Shown piece after piece: positions 54,701 through 64,000 of a DNA stretch of 64,000 nucleotides (position 1 is its first letter; each line of letters opens with the position of its first letter). The DNA lies in contig NC_049980.1 of NCBI RefSeq assembly GCF_000003815.2, forward strand, positions 30,194,768-30,258,767, written 5' to 3'. The translations under genes and the position numbers were made by a program. The notes below the pieces were generated by a model. It did no database searches. It saw only the letters and a program-made list of their open reading frames with translations, and was not told the origin of the DNA. Source of the DNA: Branchiostoma floridae (taxonomy: Eukaryota; Chordata; Leptocardii; Amphioxiformes; Branchiostomatidae).

Positions 54701-56940
54701 GTATGACGATTGTCTATAACTCCTGACGTTTTGTCTTTCCCTGTGACCAGGTATGTCTAGCTCACTGTGTGCTTCCTCCTGTATATGTGTCTCGTCGGTT
54801 TCTTCGTCACCTGTCGTAGTCGTTGTGGTGGGTTCTGGATGTTCCCTCGGACTCAAAGGCCCCTCTTTCACCCGCTTGATAAACTTCTTGAACCCCTTCT
54901 TTATGTGAAGCTTTTTCGGTTTGAGTGGAAGCGTGTGGATGCCGAGTGTACTGGTACCGGAGTCGTCGCGGCGGCCTTGAACGGGTGAAGCTCCGGAACT
55001 CAACCAATCGTCAGGTAGCGACGCGTGGCGCGGACGGCCATGCACTGCAGGGGTGGGAAGTGACTCCGATCCATGTCTTGGCACAGGTGGGGCTTTATCA
55101 CTTTCCGATCCGTGTCTTGGCACAGGTGGGACTTTATCTGTTTCCGATCCGTGTTTTGGTACAGGCGGGATTTTTTCGGTTGGGGACATCGACTCAGGTT
55201 CGGGAGTGCTTAACGACGCACTCCGCACACCTTCCCGAGAGCGGGGCGGGACGGGGGGCGCTACAGGTATGTCCTCATAAGCGGTGACGAGTGCACGTTT
55301 CTCTAAATATATGTTCTCGGGTAGCGTTTCTATGGGGTAGTATTTGACCTTGACCCTGCCATCAAGTTCTGTGTACAGCTTGACTTTGTGTATGACCTTG
55401 AGACCAGCGTGCAGGGGGATCTCAAAGACTGGTTTGTCCGGAGATTCGTTGTCGTACTCGCTCGCCACCACGTGAGTCTCGTCGTACATACCCTCGACAG
55501 TTATTGTGGACATGTAGGCTAGTGTTCTGTCGGGAAATTTGGGATCTCCTCGGACAAGAGCCATTCTTATGGGCAGTTCCGGGCGTCCGTTTCGGAACAG
55601 TTCTCTCAAGGTAAACTCCGACTTCTGATGCTTTTCCAAGATCTCTTCAAACGGACAGACCATGGAGAGGGGAATTCTGATCGGCTCTGCTTGAAATTGT
55701 CCGTTTTCCTTCCTCTGTTCGCGGGTGCAGAGGATATATTCGACATGACCGGTGGGTTGGCGGTCGCAGGGGACTCTCCCTTTCTTTCCCGTAGGCGTTA
55801 TAACGTCGTCAACGAACACGGAGTCCAAGTCCGGGTGCGAAACGGGAACCGTTTTTGTGGCCCGGACCTTCCCCTCCATCTCAGACATGTACAGGTCGTG
55901 AACTGTCGGGTACACGTGCGGTCTCTTCTCGAACACCCCGCGGTAGCTCTCTCGAATGGCCACCTTTGTGTTGTCATCCCCCGCCAGCACGGTCCTGGCG
56001 GCCACGTCATAGTGTATGGTGAGGCGGACCCCCTTCTGGATCCTCACTGCGGTACCCTTGGGGCTAAATGTCCCCTCAGTGGTCTCTACCAGGACCGGGA
56101 AGCCCTGTCCGTACCTGCGGCACAGGTCAGAGAGATCCATGGACTGCTGGAAGTCGTCTTCACCCGACGTGATCGGGCGCACGAAGATGGGCCAGTCCAC
56201 GGGCAGCGTCTTGCGTAAGGCGCCGTTTCTGGTCACTACTTCCACTTCTTTGGGCGGTTGACCTTAAGAAAGAATTGAATGAGGTGAATAAAGTGGTTTA
56301 AGAGCTCAATACAGCACACCAGAACTCAGAAACTCGGAACGCGGAAGTGACTTTTTCAAACTATCATGTGTCAGTGAGCACTATCAGTCAACCTGTATAC
56401 AAGAAGATAAGATATCCTGCATATTCTCCCTTGGCGAGCTTTAGTTTAGTGTCTGTCACACTAGCTCAGTAGTTAATATGTTGCTATAGCTAGATAAACC
56501 CTTGGGTACTTATAACGCCAAGTCGAGAAATAGAGAGACTCTGTCGTTTTAGTTTCCCGTCTGTAGTATAGTTACAGCAGATACAAGGGGAAAAACATAT
56601 TCAAACAACTTTTCACTGGGTTACTCGTATGAAACTGCTGTTGAACACATTCAAACAACAGCTGACACGACAGTGAAGAGCTTTAGTGTACTTTACAGAC
56701 CACTTTTAATGCAATTTACGAAGTTATTTATTTCCGGGTTGGGCCGACCATAGCCCCCGCCTTACCTCTCACCCTGGGCGCGTGTCGTGCAGGTAGAACC
56801 CTTATAACGTCGCCGATAGAGAAGTCACTGTCGAGGGTAGTCGCGTACAGGCCTTCGGATACCTCCACAGTGGCAGGGAGCGCGTGTTGCGACACAAACT
56901 GCTCCAGGGTCGTCACCGAATCCCGCCTCGCGGCCGCCAT
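51711..56940 (-). CDS. GAREM-like CABIT/SAM adaptor
   Basis: Five - strand exons, 56940-56766, 56262-54681, 54290-54055, 53646-53479 and 52015-51711, join with GT-AG borders into 821 residues (human GAREM1 has about 876). GAREM proteins are cytoplasmic adaptors that link receptor tyrosine kinases to GRB2 and ERK signalling. Residues ~12-385 form the CABIT domain (QHALPATVEVSEGLY, FSIGDVIRVLP, IPLHAGLKV). A proline-rich region follows (~393-460) with APPVPPRSRE and three PPVP[KR]HGSE units, likely SH3 sites. Acidic blocks (SSDEDDDYLTPVSSP, DGSYVTPVTSP) and DYVEM, a YxxM PI3-kinase-type motif, follow. Residues ~735-805 look like a SAM domain. The start ATG (56940, gccgccATGG read as caATGGCGGCC) fits. 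THEMIS is the other CABIT family, but the single CABIT plus SAM favours GAREM. Confidence 0.9.
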
Positions 56941-58567
56941 TGTTAGTTGTAAAGTTCAGGTGTAGCCGCGAGCACTGAAACATGTTTGAACTGTAAACAA
57001 AACAACTTCGGGTCAGACGGGTGACCAGGTAGGCAACGCAACAATGATCAACAATCGTGTCTCCGTGGCTCAAAGACACGGTCAAAGTCCCGTGTTACAA
57101 AACAACGGCTATCTTGCACAAGAGGTATTTGGATGAGCTCATTATTTGGCAATCAGCAAGATCAAATCAGTTGAAAGTTTTTGAAGCCCTACGAGAAATG
57201 TAAAACGCCATTAAAACGGTCCAGGGAAGAGAGTAAGTGCGGAAAAGATGGAAGATAATGTCAGAGGATGGACAGGCATGACACTTAGTGAATAAACAGA
57301 AACCGAGAAGCGTGGATCCACATGGAAAAACTGGTTGCCAGATCTTATGTGGTGTCCCAAACGTCAAACAGTGAATAGATGGGGCGAGGAAAACTTGAAA
57401 CTAAAAAATATTCATCTTCGTAAATACGTGCTATTACATTTCTTTGGTGCCAAAAGAGGAAGTGACCCGTTGTTGCTGTGTAAAGTTGACACAACAAAGA
57501 AACATTTTTCGCCCTTTCCGTGTTTTTAGCAGTATTGACTTCCTCGTCAAACTGACGTGCAGAAATGGTTGTCTTTGTTCTTGATCTGTCTACCTAAAGG
57601 TTAGTTGGCGCTTGCCATGTGTCAGTGACGGGACATAAAGGCGCTTATAGTGAGCATTGATTGGTCGCCATGAAATGAATACATACCAAAGATACAGCCT
57701 ATAAAGGTGTAAAGAACTCAGGTGAATCGGCTGGAACATCCCCGTCAACCGTAGCGGTTACTCGAACAACAGTTCTGCTTTTCTCGGAACTGTACCAGGC
57801 ACAACCTATCGTCAATAGAACAGAGCAAACAAGACCATTGTACACTTGAGCTTGCCTTGGTGTTTATTGCACTGATAAGAATTCGTAATTCAAACAAAGC
57901 ATTATTCATGATCGACACAGCACATAACAGTATCGGGAGTATCATCAATTAATGTGGGAGAATAACAGGAAGAGGGCATATCTGGTAATGCAATGTACAC
58001 GCACGTAATAAAGATAACAAAAATTAGAAACATAAGAACTTTTATAATCTGTCAGATAACATCTGCAGTGATTCCTCTATTACATAAATTGAAATGATAA
58101 CATTTGTAGATGGTGAGAGACGCAGAGGTCGACCGACGGACAATCGAGAGGGACCTCCAAGCAGGCGACATGAACTGGAAATATAAACAGAGGATGGCTG
58201 CTGACGAGCCTGGTGGGCCTACCACACTTCTTCATGTAACGGATGACCATGGGCATGGAGTCCCTGAGTCTAAGACCGAGTGCTGTGGAGAGACGTTGTT
58301 CGTCGTCTTACCCCGCCCACCAGCGACAACAGATGAATGAATGAAGTCTAAGATTTATGTCACCGATTTGGCACTATCGGAGCTGTTTGCATTTTGAGTA
58401 GGTGCTCCACGTACAGACTTATAATGAATTAAAGTACAATGAATTAAAGTAACTGCAACGGGTTTTGTGAAACATTCTGCTTGCACACTGACGTAATACT
58501 TCGACCATTTTTTTTTTTCGTTCCAATCCTTCCGCCCGTGTTGGGTTAGTCTGTCTGTGGACGTTAG
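56941..58567. other. Intergenic between the two CABIT genes
   Basis: This holds the promoter of the GAREM-like gene and the 3' end of the second CABIT gene; a possible AATAAA for the latter lies at 57868-57863, - strand. A LINE relic occupies 58111-58346. No SAM-encoding exon for the second CABIT gene is visible here. Confidence 0.55.
58111..58346 (+). mobile_element. LINE 3'-end relic
   Basis: Translated with frame changes, the start resembles the arginine-rich end of LINE polyproteins (RRRGRPTDN, ERDL, NWKYKQRMA). The end is a (TGAA)n tail (gatgaatgaatgaag). It is a decayed 3' fragment about 235 bp long. Confidence 0.6.
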
Positions 58568-61397
58568 TTAATCCTTGCTGTGCCTCAGATGTGCCTTTGC
58601 TTCTCCAACCTTCCGTGTCACTGCCCCGAACATTCTTGACATGCCCTGCACTAGGGCACTGCCCCCGTCTTTAGCTCTAGCGCGGGCCGTGGGTGTAGTT
58701 TGCGCGGGAAGCGTCCTGCTGACGCGCGGCTGCAGGTGGGTGTCGCTCGCTGACAGCGGTCTGGTTGAGCGGAGCTGACGGTGGTCTAAGTGTCCTGAAT
58801 CGGGGTGGAATGATGTCTGCCTCCAACTTTTCTCGTGAGAAGGAGGTCGGTGGCCTCTATGAAGGGAATCTCGCCGTAGAGGCACTGCTGGGATGTTTTG
58901 TTTGGAAGGATCGTTGCTAGAAGCAGTGGATGTTGTTGGATGGTGAGGCAAGTTAGACGGGCGCGGTGGCAGGGGAGGTGGCGTGTAGACACTCTCGTAC
59001 GTTGTAACTTTCGTCAGTTTTTCATTGTACACATCTAAAGGCAAAAACTCAATCGCCTGGTGTTGGGCAACGACTCTTGGGCTGACGTGATCTCTCTTTT
59101 GGCAGAGTTTGACCTTGATATCGGCGTGTGTTGGCATTTCGAACGCCGTCGTTTTGTCTGCGCTTCCGCGTTTTCTCGCCACCAAGAACGTGTCGGCGTA
59201 CTCGCCCCGAACAGTTATGGTGCCGATGGTAACCAGCTGATCATCGGGAACGGTCGGATCACTTCGGACGAGCTCGACATTCACCGGCAACTCCACGAGA
59301 AACATGTGGACGAGCTCCGCGAGTGTGTATCCCAGACTTTGCCCGTGGTTAGTGATCTCAGCGTCCAAGCATTCCTCAAACAAACAGTCGGTGAAAAGGG
59401 GGATTCGGATCGGAATTCTGTCGCCTGTAGTCTTGTTTATGCGCATGCACAGTAGGAAGTCCACCGGTTCTTCGGAACCCGAGGCCGAAGGTGTTTTCCC
59501 GACGATGTTGGTCGGAGTTAGTACGTCGTCGACGCCAATTTCATCCAGTCTACAGTCTGCTAGTAACTTCGGGGATCTCAAGACTCTGACTTCTTTATCT
59601 ATGGCTGAGGAGTACAGGTCGGAGGCAGAGAGGTATCTTTTTGGTTTGATCCGAAACCTACCCTGATAATCCTCCCTGATTGCCAACTTTCTGTCCCCGC
59701 TTTCAGCCAACACCACCTTGACAGTCTTTTCCTTGTACACAACCAATCGGCTACCAACTTTCAAACGGACGTTGTCAGATTTAAATTCTCCCTCCGTCAC
59801 GACAACATCCACGGGGAAGACCGCGCCCCTTTTCCTTAGTAGCTCGCGGAGGTCCATGGGAGGTTGGAAGGCAGTGCTGTCAATCGAATGGACGGGCCTG
59901 ACATAGAGGTCCGAGTAGACTGAGTGGGTCTTGACTTCTCCGGTCCCTTTTGTCACGATGTTGACCTCATCGAAAGGAGGAACGTCGCCATCCGGGTCGT
60001 ACCCTGTTTTGAGTAAAAAAAAAAAAAACGTTGAGCGTAGACAAAGGTAAACTTTTTAAGCCAAGACGGGGGCTGGCACCAACTTCCAAAACCTTTGCCC
60101 GTTGCTGACACTTCTATCGTCAGGTCAGGTAACATTGGCTTTGGATAACGATGATTAGAAAACTGATCGAAAAGTTGACGGTAAGAGCTTTGCTTTGTGT
60201 ACAGAAATAGCGTTTAAAATTAAGCCACAAGATTCTTTGTACACAGCTGACGCGTCGCTGACCGTCGACGTCTGTCATTGATTGACTCACATTGCCCTGC
60301 AGCATAGGTGTCGCTGCTTACAGATGCGGTTTCAAACGCAACGTTTTTGCACGTATACATATCAAATACCTTATGTATCAGTCGAATAAAACGCTTGCTT
60401 GTAAAGAAAGAATCTTGCTATTTAGCTTACCAACCTAATTATACGTTACAAAGAATAACCGTTCTTGTAGCATTTGCATGGTATCACAGGTTGGTTCTGT
60501 GAATGTCATGGAGAGTCACAGTGTAAAGGCCTTGCAAACAACAAGCAGAGCTCAGAAGTTAAATATTAGCCAATGAAATGCACTATCAGAAAACAGGTTG
60601 TCAGGCCTGCAGTCAGTCAAACAATGCCCGAAACCGTGTTAATCCATACGTGCTTGTTCTGCGTGCAATTGTTCACAAAGCAGGTATGGCCGCTTCGACC
60701 AGACAGAGGAGTCCGTAGTGAAACGTGTAAATATAAAGCATGAAATGTCGAAGTTTAAACAGGATTCAGTCAACAGAGAGGGAGACATTTTGACACTGAA
60801 CGAACATTAGAATACAATGGCGCCCTATAATGTTAATGGGTTAATTTTAGGTGGCTTTATTGTCCATAAGGTTCATAACTACTGATTCATCCATAGATAT
60901 TTCTTGCACTGAATAAAGATATGAGATGTATTACTAGTATTCCTTTTCGGTTATTTTGGGGCTCACATGTCGTCAAAAAGTAAGAATTTGGTTTGGAACT
61001 GCCATCGACTTTAAAGTAACTCGAGTTTGTGTAAAACTAACATAACGAGAGCCATATAGTTCTATATAACAACTTACACACTAGAACGATATCCTAACAC
61101 TGCAGGGGATGGCAGGTTATAGAGACCCAAAGATACTTATAGCTTTTCTGTCTTTCTGTCCTTGCATGTTACAGGAAACGGTTTGTAAAAAAAACACCTA
61201 CCCCGCGGCCTGGACTGTCCTTTGGGCGGCAAAATTTTTATCACGTCCCCCAGAGAAAAGTCGCTGATGACGTCAGTAGAGTAGATTCCCTCCGTAACCC
61301 TGACAACCGCGGGGAGTTGGTGAGTTCTGACGAAGTTTTCCAGAGACATGGGGCAGTCACCAGCTGCAGATGCCCCCGCCATTTTTAATTCCGCCAT
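58568..61397 (-). CDS. CABIT-domain protein lacking SAM (GAREM-like paralogue)
   Basis: Two - strand exons, 61397-61202 and 60003-58568, join in phase 1 into 543 residues. The CABIT domain covers ~20-400 (THQLPAVVRVTEGIY, FSLGDVIKILPPKG, FEMPTHADIKVKL). Then comes a proline-rich class of sites (TPPPLPPRPSN, PAVPLRRDS) and a basic tail ending LRHSKD. The intron lies at the same place and phase as intron 1 of the neighbouring GAREM-like gene (after ~65 and ~58 residues), proving common origin by tandem duplication. The equivalents of that gene's exons 3-5, including the SAM domain, are absent: the large exon runs directly to a stop. A first Met at 61397 is followed by two others (MAELKMAGA..PM), so the exact start is not fixed. 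A role as a SAM-less signalling adaptor is inference. Confidence 0.88.
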
Positions 61398-61825
61398 GTT
61401 ATCTCACCTTTATTCTGTGTCAAAGTACAAACGTACAGTAACTACTGTGCGAAAATGCTAGGCTAAAGAATACCTCCGCAGTAGTGGTAATGTGTCGATA
61501 GGGATTTGTCCAAAATGAAAAAGGGTGAAAAAAACAGTCTATTTCTGGCCTATTATTCTACCTAATTATTTTTTCATAATTGGCTTTTCAGTGCTATCCT
61601 TTTAATCATACGTTCCTTCCTATCCAAGGAGCAAAAGAAGTGTTCATATTTTGAAGATTTCAATACTCTTTCATGAAATTGATTAATAGAAATATTAAAA
61701 AATGAATAAAACAAATCAAGTTATTCAAAAGAAATTACGAAATTTGCACGGTTACAAAATTTCAAAATTTAAAAGTTTTCTAAAACCTTACTTTAAAAAA
61801 ATGACAAATGATCAATACAACAAAT
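61398..61825. other. 5' flank of the SAM-less CABIT gene
   Basis: This should contain the promoter of the - strand CABIT gene. No clear element was recognised; the distal part is A/T-rich. Confidence 0.45.
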
Positions 61826-62782
61826 TTAACCCTATTCAGACCGGGCTTTTTTGGTCATCCCTGGACCGGGGGGGGGGCTTTTGAGGCCCTCCACTTCTAA
61901 GTCCTCTAACTCTCGAACGACGTGCCGTAAGGCCACCAAATTTTCAGGACATTATATCGACATAATATCTGACAATTATTTGACGTTTGACGTTACGTTG
62001 ACGTAAGATGACGTAATTATGACGTCATCAATTTGATTATATTGGCCGGACCCATGAAAAAAGGGTATTCTCAGAAAACTTCAAGTTATACTACAAAAAT
62101 GTAACAATAAGTGCAGATAACAGAATAATAATGTTTATTACGACTTGTATTGCCAATAGCAACATCGATGACGTCATAATGACGTCATAAAATGACGTCA
62201 TGCACATCTAAGATACGAGATAGGCTCCGCCATATTATATCCACCACCTTGAATTTTTAAAACTTCTTTTTTTGCAACAAATAATCACAAAGGGCAATGG
62301 AAATAGACTAAATTCATTCATTTAGATGGTTTTTGATGAAAAAATACCAGGTAGTTACAAATTTTAAGGGAAAATAAGCTTGTTATTCTTGATCTGGCCA
62401 TACGGTCCGCCATCTTGGATTTTGGGCTGATGACGTCATCAAATTAGCATAATTTATGCATATATAATTATGAAAGATATGCTAAATAATATAAGATTTT
62501 ATTTATGTAACAAAATAGCAGTAATATAGCAAATAAATGTGAAAAATACATTGTTAGAACCAAAAATAGTGATTTTTGGCAAAACTGCCTGTCAGCAAAC
62601 GGTTGCCATGGCAACACGAAAAAATGGAAAATTTGTCAAACTTCGCAAAATTGTTGCCAACAATATTTTAGGAAAACTCGCCAAATTTGGTGGCTTTAGC
62701 GTAAGGCGTTCTGGCGTTATAGGACATCGAAGTTAGCGCGGGCCTCAAAAGCCCCCCCCCCCCCCGGTCTGAATAGGGTTAA
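61826..62782. mobile_element. 957-bp non-autonomous piggyBac-type element with five CREs
   Basis: The left end TTAACCCTATTCAGACCGGG and its inverse at the right (CCGGTCTGAATAGGGTTAA) are flanked by TTAA. The inverted homology runs on into cttttgaggccc / gggcctcaaaag beside poly-G/poly-C runs. TTAA target sites with CCCT ends define piggyBac-type elements. No transposase frame is present. The interior holds five perfect TGACGTCA sites at 62020, 62169, 62180, 62193 and 62431, plus ccgccatcttgg at 62408. The 53-bp element at 3330 has the same ends. Confidence 0.88.
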
Positions 62783-64000
62783 CAAATCCTAAAGTTTTAT
62801 CTTTATGAATTCTTACAAGATCATTATTTTTAGAAGTCCGATCTTAAAAAGAAGAGTTATTTTCGACTTGTCGCAGTGCAATAGTGGCACCACGATCACC
62901 GTTAAGTAAGCACCCGAGTCTAAAGTACACATTCCTAAACTCTACCGTCACATGTTATAACGTGGGTGTGTTTTCTTTTGTCAATTTTGAAGGGCATTGA
63001 ACAAGTAAGGGTAAAAAGGGTACATCCAGGTAGTATACGCGCTATTTTTCTGCACTTTCGGTTGTGGCCCCAATGTGGTTTCTTGGGACAAGTACACTCT
63101 GAGACTACCGGGCTGTTTTGGGGTACGACTGGGCGCCTGGATTTTTTTTGATTCCCAGTTAGAATCAACCAGGGACCCGGCGACGAATAGACACGGTGGC
63201 ATAATCTTGAAAAACACCGAGAGGTACCCCCTCGATATCCGGCAGTCCACTGGGACAAATTTCTGGCTTCAGAGCCTGTCCAAGTCTACATCCTTTACGA
63301 GCACCGTTGCAAATGGAACCGTACGTAGCACAAGTATATATACATTTCTACCACATTCATTTGGAAAGAAATCATCCGATAGAGTTAGGATTTCAACATC
63401 GTTTTATCGTCCATTTACATGTACCATGTACAATTTAGTCTAGTGGTAATAATGTGACATTATCAAAACTGTCTGAAAAATGAAAAGATGCGGATTAGTA
63501 TTTACGATAGGGACCATATGCTAATGGTGTAGCTGGAGTTCATGTGCATTGAAAGCAAAAACAACAAGATTCTAACTGACTGGAATAAAAAAAAACGAAT
63601 ACTATAAACGACTGTAATGAATAAAGTCTGCATAGTTATTTTTTTAATGTATTGTATTCTTACTCGTACATGGGAGGTATCAGGTAAAAGACTAGATGCA
63701 AAAAAACACGCGCACACATAGAGTACTCTTGACTCTAGTGGTACGTGAAGGCTATCTAACATTTTCCATGGCTATTGCAAACAGTTATTTGTCTCCTGAA
63801 TGACATGTGTGTAAACGTGGCATTGCACTTTGAAGAACCCTGTTCTTACTTTAATTTCTTACATCACACTATATCAACCAATCGAGACGGAAGCCGTTAA
63901 CAACTGCCGGGCACCTTTGACCCATTCCTGACGTCACACTTCCCTTCAGGTCACGTGACATGTGCTTCCTGTCATTTCAACGTGATGAGGTTCAGAGGAC
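62783..64000. other. Window end, no gene recognised
   Basis: Short frames here lack recognisable motifs or splice support. The last ~100 bp look promoter-like (see 63929-63958), so a gene may start beyond the window. Confidence 0.4.
63929..63958. promoter_or_regulatory. CRE and E-box pair at window edge
   Basis: A perfect TGACGTCA (63929-63936) lies 14 bp before a palindromic TCACGTGA (63951-63958), the form bound by USF/MITF-type bHLH factors. The two may belong to a promoter extending past the window. It is a sequence match only. Confidence 0.35.

Noticed and set aside
55628-56218. 196-codon + strand frame across the GAREM-like exon 2
   Set aside because: It is opposite a conserved CABIT exon with validated splice frame, and has no motif of its own.
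59060-59666. Two overlapping + strand frames of 120-131 codons
   Set aside because: They are antisense to the conserved CABIT exon of the second CABIT gene and have no supporting features.

Overview
This is a window of animal nuclear DNA. It contains split genes with GT-AG introns, a nuclear tRNA gene, several families of cut-and-paste miniature transposons and a non-LTR retrotransposon. The gene set (a GAREM-type CABIT/SAM adaptor, a membrane-anchored glycerol kinase, a carotenoid oxygenase, two nuclear-encoded OXPHOS subunits and single-exon leucine-rich-repeat receptors in lineage-specific copies) fits an invertebrate deuterostome. A cephalochordate (amphioxus) is my best guess, by inference and not proven.

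Bases 1-19,500 hold an unstable cluster of LRR transmembrane receptor genes. The only intact member is at 16922-19489 on the + strand: an 855-residue single-exon type I receptor whose tail repeats NPxY and Y-x-E-I-like modules. On the - strand are a truncated copy (2599-1418) and a copy cut in two by a LINE (11242-10128 and 6096-4378, LINE at 6097-10127). Two + strand scraps (12272-12812 and 14254-14291) complete the set. A ~2-kb segmental duplication (1447-3500 versus 10128-12085) carries the shared promoter and 5' half. Comparing its two copies gives an empty site for a 53-bp TIR-only piggyBac-type element.

Bases 21,974-26,795 hold a three-exon carotenoid oxygenase with all four iron-ligand histidines and, unusually, an N-terminal signal peptide. 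A tight cluster of CACGTG E-boxes lies just upstream of its last exon. A tRNA-Ser(GCT) follows at 28550.

Bases 29,098-39,509 hold an 18-exon glycerol kinase (554 residues) with a C-terminal membrane anchor. Its introns hold SINEs and TIR elements. Around exons 15-16 there are three independent tandem duplications that copy splice boundaries, including a 44-bp unit repeated seven times.

Bases 44,506-49,164 hold two nuclear OXPHOS genes arranged head to head: ATP synthase subunit g (- strand) and cytochrome c oxidase subunit 6C (+ strand). They share a short intergenic promoter.

Bases 51,711-61,397 hold two tandem CABIT-domain genes on the - strand. One is a five-exon GAREM-like gene with a C-terminal SAM domain. 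The other is a two-exon paralogue with no SAM domain. Both have a phase-1 intron at the same place. A 957-bp piggyBac-type element at 61826-62782 carries five perfect TGACGTCA sites. The rest is intergenic sequence and decayed repeats. All exon limits were derived by hand from reading frame, splice consensus and remembered family homology. No alignment or database search was run.
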